NCBI RefSeq assembly: GCF_964199755.1 | Contig: NC_133930.1 | Coordinates: 26,432,071 to 26,496,070, forward strand | Direction of reading: 5' to 3' | DNA length: 64,000 nt | Origin: Larus michahellis | Lineage: Eukaryota > Chordata > Aves > Charadriiformes > Laridae | Shown: piece by piece, positions 47,501 through 59,500 of the stretch | Numbering within the stretch: position 1 is the first letter of the stretch | Layout of the letters: every line of letters starts with the position of its first letter | Program-made: the position numbers and the translations under genes | Notes under the pieces: model-generated | Told to the model about the DNA's origin: nothing | The model's database searches: none | What the model saw: the letters and a program-made list of their open reading frames with translations, nothing else

Positions 47501-50500
47501 TGATCTTTTCCAGTATATTTATCTTTGTCTCTATTTATGTTTGGTAAAGATATGAGATCAACACCCAATATTATCAAGGTGCTCTGCAATCCTAAATGTA
47601 TTTCTTCCCATAATACTGTGAGCTACCAAAGTTTTACTAATCTGACCTGAAAATAGAAAACATAAATGGTCTGCTCAAATCACAACCGAGGCAAAGCAAC
47701 AGATGACTGTGATGCACTAATGCCCAAGTATAATGCTTCAATTACTCAGCTCTTTCTCCACAGTTATTCCAGTGATACTTATTTTTGGCATCACTTCAGA
47801 TATTCTAAATTAAAAAATAAAAACGTGGTGTTTCAAAGCCTAGCTACTAAAGAGTAGACTCTCTGTTCTGAGTTGAAAACAGGAATTTTAAAAAACACTC
47901 ACATAGACAGACCAAGGATTCTGTACATACTTTCTGCCAATATGGCCATTAAGCCGGTTCTCAGCAGTTTCTGCATTTTTCCCACTATTACTACAATCAA
48001 CTGTTAAGAAAGCAAATATAAAACTGCATTCCTAAAGAATATGGATTTTGAGCCCTTTGTAATTCCACAGATCTGTATTAAAATGCACATCTTGACAATA
48101 TCTAAACATTAAACCTGGGGATGCTGAATGTATTCTTAAAGCATTTAAGGTGGGCTTTACTTGTGCTGAAGAAATCCTTTTACATTATATATGACTACTA
48201 GTACTAACATAGAACGTATGTAGCATGCATGAAAAGTGTAACAGCACCTAGTGCCTTGCCTCCATGTAGCCACAGCTTAAAAACCAGGAATGACCAGTAA
48301 ACAGAGTATTTAGTGAATACCATCTTAAATGATCTAATCAATATTAGCAATGTACTTCATTTCTCAACAGCAGCATATTTAATTCTTCATCCCAAACCCA
48401 TGATACAACACACAAAGTACGCAAGTACATGCTCATTATAACCATGTTTGTCACACCATGATAGCAGGCACATACAATACTTCTAAACAGTCAGCAGACC
48501 TACCCCACAGTCACATGTTGGATGTGGACTGTCTATACGTGATTCAGCTTTGAAAAACTTTCTATCTAGTGGGTATCACCACTAGCTTTTCTCTCACGAA
48601 GCACCAGTAAAGTTGAGAGGTGGGATGAATCTGATCCATAATAAAATATTGCTTAACTCCAGGGCTGAGTTACTTCATATTTCTGCATTCCTGACAAAGA
48701 CAGCCAAAGGTGCAAGTGAAATCAGGATTTCTATGTATCCCATGCGGGGTGACCTTATAAGAATTGCAGATCATGTTTGTGTGACTAGAATCAATGGTTT
48801 TGCTTTATAAAGGATAGGCCACAAACTACTGATTACAACAACCTTCTGAAGTGCAGATTGGCCTGCTTATAATATATACATGAACGATCATAGTAACCAA
48901 ACCGTTTTTAACGAAAAATTCAAAATATTTTAAGCATTTAACTATACTCTTGCTTTACTGTGACAAAGGCATTTTGTCTTTCAAAACTTCACATTTTTCT
49001 GTATTATGCCTGATCAACATGCATGTTCATGCAATTCTTCATCATGCCTACAAATTAGAACTTAAAAATTATTGTGAGCTTAATTCTAATAAATGCACTC
49101 TTTAAACTGTATTGTTTTCTGAATCAATTTATTTTATATAAAACATACAAATATGTACAAATACAACTTTTCAGAAACGCATAGTCTGTTGCTTCTTAGT
49201 TTGCCAGAAGTTCAGTAAGTGACTTAATGGAATCATGGGTACTCAACACCCTCATCTGAAGGGCTGAATGTATTAGATCTTTAGCACTGACTCTCAATTG
49301 GAAATATTAATCTGAAATTCAGTATTTTACTAAAGAAACATTTTCAAGAAATTTAAGTAGCTCTTTCACTCAGATGACTAAGCTTTCACTTGCTAGCACC
49401 GTTTCACAAGTACTTCAGTTACTGTCTTCCACCCTCTGCAATACTCAAGTTTCCAAGGCAAAAAGTCCAATTAAAAGCCATAAAGAGAATAAAGCTATTC
49501 CTATATCATAAAGAATCCATTTTACGTACTGGTGGACAGCTCTGAAATACAGGAAACATGAATTTGCCTTACCTAAAGAACACATAGTTTGTTTAGTCAG
49601 GACACCCTATGTTAATACAGTGATGCTAAATATGTCTCTTCCCAAATATTCTAGAATGCCATCAAAGTTTTCTTCAGATGTTTTACTTATACAGTATTTC
49701 AAATATATTTCAAAGTTACTTTGTAGACGGACTGATTTTGATCAAATAGCTTCAAAAAATTAATTAATTTAGGAAAACAGCTACTAGATACTATTTTTCC
49801 TTTAATAAAAATATCCAGGTTAAAGGTAAGCATCCACGGACTAATGTGTTTGGTGTCTGAACTCTACCTTCACCAGAAGCTGCCAATCCAGAAGAAGAAA
49901 TCTGCAGATTAGCCATGTTTTCTGTCAACTGCTGTACCTAAAGATGGGATGAATATCAGCAAAAAGTAAACTACATGTAATAAAAATAAATAAAAATCAC
50001 TGCTTCAAGAGCTCTATGGGAAATACTACTATGAAATCCTTGTCTCTCCTACAGAGGTAACTAGGGTGCATCTATAATGGAAAAATACAGCAGAAGTTAA
50101 TTTTGAGCACTGTGCTGAAATAAAATGTATTAGACAGTGGTTTAAGAATAAACTGTAAGAATAATTTCTGGGAGAAAAATGGCATATGTGCATCTAAATT
50201 TTGCTACGTATTTCTAATGGCCTCAATCCAGCAAGAAAAACTATATGAAGTAGTAGTAGAACTACTACTGCTGCATACAGTCTGTCCTGCAACCTGTACG
50301 GAAGCACTAGATCTAGATGTTGAGACAGGGAATCACATTATCATTTATGCCACCTTGTGGTATACTTGGGTTATTGTTTTGTTTGTTGTTTTTGGTTTGT
50401 TTTTTTTTTTTTTTCCAACTTTTCCAAACTTAAAAATTTAAAGATTTCTCTTGTATAGGAGACAATTATGCTATTTCTTGTCCCACTTTTTTTTTGGCCC

Positions 50501-53500
50501 GTGACTACAAAATGATAATCAGAACTAAACTATATGCCTGAAAGTTCCAAAGTATTCCATCTGTCCACTTCATGCGACCTGCACAGAAGCTATCTAATAC
50601 TTTATCCTGGCAAATACAATTCCTGATTGTCTATAAAAAGCAAGCATGGGGGCAGCATGCATATTTTCACGAGTCAAAATAAAACTATTTGTAATATAGA
50701 AGTTTGGTGATTAAAAAGAAAGAATCTCTTTCAAGAAAGTTCTTGTATAATCAGGAACATTCTTGAGGAGATATTAAGCACATGAGTTCCCCTCCACTGT
50801 TTTTTTTTGCAATTAGAAGAACATTCATTTTTTCAGACACTCACTAGTATTTTCTTGTTTGTTAACTCAGCAATAATACAGTAATATATTAACAGATTAA
50901 TTTTTTTCTTTAGATTCTCAGATCTATATTGCTTTTTCAAGAATGCTGTAGTATTTGTGGAGCATACACTTGCTATTTCTGTAGTGTTAAGCATCTCAAC
51001 TTACCACTTATAAACAGATACTAAACGTAAGTTTGCTGAGCACATCGAATCTTCACAATAGCTACAAACTGAAGTCTACCTTGACTTCAGCAAGGTATTC
51101 GACACCGTCTCCCACAGCATCCTCACAGGGAAGCTTAGGAAGTGTGGGTTAGATGAATGGACAGTGGGGTGGACAGAAAACTGGTTGAAAGACAGAGCTC
51201 AGAGGGTCGTGATTAGAGGCACAGAGTCTAGTTGGAGGTCAGTGACAAGTGGTGTTCCCCAGGGGACAGTACTGGGTCCAGTCCTCTTCAATATATCCAT
51301 CAGTGACCTGGATGAAGGGATAGAGTGCACCCTCAGCAAGTTTGCTGGTGACACAAAGCTGGGAGGGGTGGCTGACACAGCAGAAGGCTGTGCCGCCACA
51401 CAGAGAGACCTGGACAGGTTGGATATTTGGGCAGAGAGGAACCTTATGAAATTCAATAAGGGCAAGTGTAGGGTGCTGCACCTGGGGAGGAGTAACCCCA
51501 TGCACCAGTACAGGTTGGAGGCTGACCTGCTGGAGAGCAGCTCAGGTGAAAGAGACCTGGGAGTCCTGGTGGACAAAAGGATGACCATGAGCCAGCAATG
51601 TGCCCTTGTGGCCAAAAAGGCAGGTGTCAGGAGGATGAGGCCAGGCTCTTTTCAGTGGTACCCGGCAACAGGACAAGAGGTAAAGGGCACAAACTTGAGC
51701 ATAGAAAGTTCCACCTAAACATGAGGAGGAACTTCTTCACTTTGAGGGTGGCAGAGCACTGGAACAGGCTGCCCAGAGAGGTGGTGGAGTCTCCGTCTCT
51801 GGAGACATTCAAAAGCTGCCTGGACGTGTTCCTGTGCAACCTGCTCTAGGTGACCCTGCTCTGGCAGGGGGTTGGACTACATGATGTCCAGAGGTCCCTT
51901 CCAAGCCTACCATTCTGTGATTCTGTGAGATTCTGTGAAACCAAACCAAAACTAAAAAAGCCTCCTATGACCAGAAAGTTAAAGATTGGCCCAGTTACAA
52001 TCTTTTTTAGATTAAAAAGAGATTAACTTTGGTTTAAATAGAATAAGTCATTGAAAAATCACACGCAATTTTTGAAAAGACTATGTAGGTACCAGTATTG
52101 TCTATGTAGAAGTATTCGCTGTGATAATCCACACATGCAGCTGCTAAATTTCCTTATTCCTTTTATTTGATAACTTTTAAGTAATACTGAAAATCTATTA
52201 ATACTTGTTTACATTTAATCCTTTAACTAAAAAAAGAGAGAAAACAAGTTTAACAAGTGTTTTGTGTACTTGAGGTTCCTAACTACTGCTCACTGTCTTC
52301 CCTTGCTGCACGTGCATATTCTTTACAAGCCGCCTCATCTTCATCCAGGAATAATAAAGTTCAGCAGGTATACGGCACATTCCCAGAATTAGACCCTGGT
52401 ATTGCTTTATTTACCATTACTAGTGGTCCACAGACCAGGCAATAAACCAAACAATTCTTCTACTTGTACTGGCCCTAGAAAAAGAAACTCAAGTAAAGCC
52501 TACTTTGGTCAAGAAATTAGATAATAGCGTTTTTCAGGCTAGCAGCACAATTTAATAACCAATTGGGAAAAGTAATAATGAAGTACTAACCTTCAAAATA
52601 ATTGTCACAACTTTAATAATTTAATCAGTATGCAGAGACAGGTTTTATTTTAACTTTGGGTTTTTTTTGGTAAAGAGTGGAAGAGCAAATGGAATGAAAG
52701 GGAGACGGCTGGGCATAAGTGCGTAATGTAAGAAGCATTTCAGTAGACAATGCTTCAACTACAGAGTTCTACTTAAAACCAGATGTTTCTGGTTTTATTT
52801 TAGGATGTAAATAATACAATAACTAGAATGAACTAATCAGTGCCTTTACAAATACCAGACCAAACTGGACAACAATATTGCCAAGAAATACCAGAAATCT
52901 ATGAACTGGATGTGCAGCTTAAAAACTATTTTTTCAGTTTTATAACAGAAAAATCTATTATCTTTTATTCTAATAAATCTTAATCTTTTATTCTAATATA
53001 ATTTTTTTAAGCTAATGAACAAATTTCTTATACGATTAAGAACCACACAACAGGAATGAAGTGGTTTAACTCAATTATGTAAAATATGACAGTAAGGTGC
53101 TTTGTTTTTTATAAATCTAACAGTGCATTTACATGAAAGTACACTGACAAAGAGGCATTCTTTTCTTCTTGAAGTTCAAAGTGGAGAGTGATTGTTTCAA
53201 ATTTCACTTTGTATTCTCCTTTTTTTTGTTCTTTAAAAAAATAAAAGACTAATTCTCACTATGACACTAACTTTCATTTAATGTTCACAAATGCAAAGAT
53301 CTGCGCGCTACAGAATGTGTTTTCCTGTTATCTTGTTGGTCAAATTAATTCACAAATAAAGCAAAGTACTCAGTTCAGCATCAATAAAACTAATCATAAG
53401 TAAGTGGATGTTTACCTTCTACCTTGTGACTGGGCAAGCGTCACACAAGATTTATTAACAAGACCATCTGTGTAAAAATATATTATCAATATAAAACAAG

Positions 53501-56500
53501 CTAAAGACAAGCAGCTACTTGTAGTATAATCAGATGACAGAAGCAGATTCTGATGAGATCCCAAAAAGCAGTCAAAATTATTTGTTAGGTCAGAGCTATA
53601 TATGCCACAGAACTTTTATATGCACACTTGTTGATTTAGGTCAATATGTAAGAGTTCATCCCAGAAATATCTATTAATTGCACTATATGATAAAGGCTCA
53701 TTCCTACAAGCTTTTCATGATGCCTTCCTGACACGTGATGAATAAAGTTCTGTATTAGCAACGTGTTTTAAGAGTGACAGAATGATAATTCAGCAGCCAC
53801 ACACAGCATGCCCAAAACTTGGATGCTGGTAAAACTCCTAGCTTCAACTCCCTTAGCTTTCTTAAGCCTAAAGGATTGTTTTATGTAGTATTGCGAAGTA
53901 TCTACTTCAAGTTTTCAAAATGGAATGGTTCACGTGAAGTTTTCCCAAAGAACAGTAACTCCCCCATTAGCCACAGTCTATTTATAAATTCTGTAATCAA
54001 TGAACTACCCCTATCCATTTAACCGACCTTCACTGGTTCTTAATCTAAAGAGCTTCCATTTTCTAATCTATCTGAAGACCTCACTCCTGATAAGAAAATT
54101 TTTAAAATCTGTACTGATGCTACGTAGCTCTTACATAAGAGTACCTGTACACTCACATAACTATTTCAGATTTCAACCAATCAACTTGACTGAGGACTAC
54201 ATAATGAAATTATACACCAGTTAAAGCAATAGCTTTGAAAAATGAAAAAGACGGAGTGCTACAAACTAAAGAAATCAAAACATTCCATTAAATCTTAAGA
54301 CATAAAACAAGGTTGCAGAATAGGGCTATACAAATTTGATTCAACATCAACAATACATTACGAAAACGCTTCTTGAGGTTTAATAGCTGTGTTACAATAG
54401 AACTTCTGATGGTCAGGAGTGAGTAATGTTTTTGAAGGCAGTCACTATGTACTACATGATATGCTTTCTCAGTAATAGGAAAGACAACAGAAAAGCAGTT
54501 ATGCTTTTTATAGCTTAAAATTAAGTTAAGTACAATGGGTATTTATTAAGATGTACAGCCTATCCACACACCATGGACCACAAAAATGTATTGACCAAAC
54601 AAAATATCAATAAGTGGGCATAATGTACGAAGGATTAGACCTTCACAGGCATTTTCAACAATCCCAAATGATGGCAGAGATATAGTAAAATGTCAATGGA
54701 ATGAGCTTTGGAATACCATTGCAGAGAAGGGGTGGTGTGTGTGTGCGTTTTCAAAACTTTTGTAATTTTTTGATTCATCACATGAACTAAAAAAACAAAA
54801 CAAAACAACCAGCCAATAAAAAAACCCAACCAAAAATCAGAAGCCAAAACCCTAAAATCAAGACACTGAAGTAACACTGAATTTCTGATGTAAATCCAGT
54901 CCACACAGTACCCTGAATTCATTCTAGTGTGCTTGTTAATCAGAGAGCTTCACTGACACTCAATTTTAGATATCTATACAGTAGTAATAAAATAACATTG
55001 AAAAAGTGTGGGAATCCAAGTTTAAAGTTTCATCCTTAATCATTCACTGGGACAATTGCTTGAAAACTAACTACATGTTAGCAACCTGCTGTATATATAA
55101 TTTGAAGATGTTTGAATCCTTCAGAAAATAAGCATACATCCTCTACATAAAACTAAACCCCACAACTCATAAATTCCATCATGAAAAAAAAAAACAAATA
55201 GGTTTTGCATTTTCTATCTGTCAGTTCTAAAGTTACCTTATATTCACTTGCAATCCGCTGTGGTTCTTTTCTCTTCTTTTTCCCTTTTTTATCCTTGGTG
55301 TGCTGAGTACTAGAGGCCTGATAAGACTGTAGATCCACCTGTGAATGAAACTGGTATCGTCCACTTTCCACATCACAGTAGTAATAAATTCCAGTTGCTG
55401 GATCATAATGCAGTTGATTTTCCTTTATAGCAAACATAAAGAACAATGTTATCATTACTTCAATAAATACATCGTTCAAAGAAACACACAAAGAACGACA
55501 TGCTACATTTAAAAAAAAAAGAAAAACAACATCAAACATACTAAAGAACTGTAGTGGCTTGACCCTGGCTGGTTACGAGGTGCCCACCCAGCTGTTCTCT
55601 CAATCCCTCTCCTCAACATGAGCAGGGAAGAAAATAAGACAAAAGCTCATGGGTCAAGATAAAGACAGGGAAATTACCATCATGGGCAAGCCACATTCAA
55701 CTTGGTGAAAATATATTTAATTTATTGCCAGTTAAGAAAGGGCTGGATGATGAGAAACAAAGACAAAACACCTCTCCCTGCCTCATTTTTCCCAAGCTCT
55801 ACTTCACTCCTTCATTCCCAACTCCTCTACCTCCCTCGCCCCTGCCCAAGCATCGCAGGGACATGAGAAGTGGGGGGTTGCAGTCAGCTCGTAACAATTC
55901 CTCTCTGCTGCTCCTTCCTCCTCACACTTTCCTTCTGCCCAGCATGGGTCCTTCCTGTGGGCTGCGGTCCTTCAAGAACTGCTCCACTGTGGGTCCGCCA
56001 TGTGCCACAGCTCCAGCCAGGGGAACCTGCTCTAGCATGGGCACTCCATGGGCCACAGCTCCTTAAGGAGCTGCTCCAGTGTGAGTTCCTCCACAGACTG
56101 CAGTATGGATATCTGCTCCAGCGTCGTCCTCTTCCGCGGACTGCAGGGAATTGCCTGCTCCAGTGCTTGGAGAACCTCCTCCCACCCCTTCTTCTTTGAC
56201 CTTGGGATTCACAGCGTTGTTACTCACACTCCCTCCCCACTTTCACCCCTGCTCCCCAACACGTACACACTCCACTGTGCAGCATTTTGCGCTTTCTTAA
56301 ACATGCTTTCACTGAGGCACCACCAGCTTCTCTGATGGGCTCAGCTGTGCCCTGCAGCGGAAGGTGCTGTGCCCTGCAGCGGAAGGTGCTGTGCCCTGGC
56401 AGGCCCTGACCTCTTCTGCAGCCCCCGGGCCCCACTACCAAAACGTGGCCAGTAAACCCAAACAAGGAATATTTCCTGTAATTCAGAACAGTTACTGAAC

Positions 56501-59500
56501 GAGAAAATATATTATTTTGTGTAATTGTACCATAAACTGTAATCTATAGCCCCAAACACTTATGTATCTAACTACATCCAGAAATTATGTCAAAAACAAT
56601 GCTATAATTTAAGACTTTAAAAATGAAGTCCAGAATTGTCCCTGAAAACAAGTAGTTTTGTGTACCACATGCACTTTTTTTAATACAAAATCAAGTTAAA
56701 CATAATGCTGCAAACAGAACTTGTCTTCATCACAGTAGTTCCGCTGGGATTTGTGACGGTGTGTATATATCTACCTATATAAGCACGTACGTATACACAT
56801 ACCTCACAAGACAAAAAGAAACGTCCCCAAAAGCTCTCTTATGAAAAACATACAGCAGAAATTAACCATTATGAAATTTTGATCCACTGTGTGACTTCTT
56901 TTTTTAAAGCATTGTTTTCTTTACCCAAACGTCAAACTAGTTGGTAACAATACTTACATAAAAGTACAAGTATTTCAGTATTTCATAGATTTTCTGTGAA
57001 CTTGCCTTTCACTGTGGAAAAGCCACTGACTTAGTTCAGCAATCTGTCTTTTTTTTAAGTAAGTCATCTTTTAGCTCAAGCTTTTAATTTTGAAAGTTAC
57101 AGAACAGCTTTAAAGTATAAAATTTCTACAATGCTAAGCAAGTTAAAGATCTAGAAGACATCAAAAAGAACTGAATTAAAATCTAATTTTTTATTTTTGC
57201 CTGCTATCTTTAATTTGACTGAAATAATTCAACAACTAATTAACAAATTTCCATTACTCTCTGCCTTCAGTAACATGTTTTTCAAACCATAAAGTCAGGT
57301 TGGATCATAGTTCTTTGCTCACATAAACTTTTACTACTATAACTTTGCAAGAGAGAAAAAAACACCAAAGGTTTCGAAAACAATCCTTACCGAATTATAG
57401 TAGAATCCAGTGCTATGGTCATAATACAGTCCTGTATTTTCATCATAAGTAAATCCGGTTTGTGAAACAGCAGCTTCTGCAGCAGCTCTCAAGCTCTCTG
57501 CCAAAGAACCCTCTATTACTGAACTATCTTCTGCTTCCTGACAACAAAAAGTAAGAAATTAAATTTTCTTCTAAAAAGAACCTCCTTAGTTCTTTAGCAT
57601 TTTACAATGCCCTATTTTGAATAAAATAAATTAGTCCAATATGGACTTTAATTGATTCAAGAACTATTAAACAAGAAGGCAAAAATCTAGCTGCAGTTTA
57701 CTGACAAACTCCTACTGATTTCAACGGGACCGAGACTTCATCCTTTGGCTTTCGCTTTCCCCAGCCTGTATTCAGAAGTGGTTCATGTCAAAAATATACA
57801 CAGTGAATATCTTTCAGTACATTCCTAAAATAGATTTCTGCTCTCTGTTCCACTTCAGGCACAAAAATCAGTTAAACGAGTGAGATGAAGTGAGTGATCT
57901 AAGAAAAGGCTGCATAGCAGGGGAAAAAAAACCCACAAGAAAATAAACAAAAAAAAAAAAACACCAAGAACTTTCTTGTCCTGGTACGTTGCCTCCTTAT
58001 ATCAATGGATGGAAAAAAGCCCCCACCATTTTAGGAAAGTCAGCACGGCCATATTGAACATATTCTGCTGACAAAAAAATGCCACGTGTCCAAGCTATGT
58101 AAGACATATGTTTTAAAGTGTGCTTTTTTTTTTTTTAAAACAAATCTAAGAGTGTGTTACACTTGAAATATACTACAAAAAGAAATGGTTTCAAAGCACA
58201 ATAATGTTTGTCTGTTATCGTCAGCACCACACCATCACAAAAAATAATTTCATACAATGACATCAAGACCAAAAGCACATCTTTTAAATGAAATATTAAT
58301 AGAATCCTGACTTCAAAATTGGTAAAACCCTGAACAGTTCTATAACCTGCAAATTCTGGACGAAGTTTTCCTCTTGTCCACCTTCAGCAACTTTGGTGCT
58401 ACCCATCCTTAAAGGAATACTAGCATCTGTCTGCAATTCCTCTGTGGAATTGTGCTCAGTGCCTTCAGTGACATCATTGTGCTGCACCGATAGTTCAGAT
58501 GCACAGTCCTGAATACCAGTGTGTTTGTAATAATTTTCATAGTAGTAATAATCTGCAATGGGGAAAGAAAAAGTTGAAGTTGCATAAATTAGCAAAGCAA
58601 TATTTTACACAATATAGTTTAAGGACCCTAAATTTTAAACTGGAAATTTATGCATACAATTAGTTTAATTAAAATCAATTATTAGGTAGTGCCTCCGCTT
58701 TGAATTTATTCTACTCTCACTGAACAAATTCTGCCTTGTTTTACTGTACTTTAAAAATCGGTAAAATATGTCTGCATGTAATGTACAAGATCACTATGTA
58801 ACAGATTATTATGGTATGAATTCTGCTTACAGACCATTAAGAAATGGACAAAAAGGCAATGTCAGGTTACTGAGGTTAATACAGCTAAGAATACCTTTTT
58901 ATGTTAAAAATGTATTTTATATTTTTATATTTTTAAAAAATATAGATTTTATATTAAAAATATGTCAAAGAAAGATACCGGTTTAGATGCCTGTTTAAGC
59001 AATTACCACTCTCTCTACCTGCTTGTGGCCACGCAGCATAGCCCTCTGTCTGTAATTCTACACTACTTATGTCTTTGTTCTTCATGTTATAGATCTCCTT
59101 AGTGAGCTCTTCAACCTGAAAGACAAACAGCATGTTACAGAATATAATGCTGCACTTTAGGAGTCTATGTCAGAGAAGAATATCAGCCTATTTTACATTC
59201 TATAATTCAAACAAAACATAACCACATCATAGCTATTTCAACTGATCTTTGTTTTGCAGGAGACAATTTTCTCCTTGAATGGTTGGCATAATGAAAATCA
59301 TAATTTCTGCTAACAGAGGGTTTAACAATAAAGCCAAGCAGTTGGGAAGAAAAAGAAAAACTCAACCATGGTTATTTTTAAGATCCCCAGCCTGAAAAGT
59401 TTAATTTCAAGCAATAAGCACTGTTCTGGGGTGATGAACCATCGCATTTACAAAACTTCCCTATTTTGCCATAAGCATCTGTGGGACCGTTTTTTCACTT

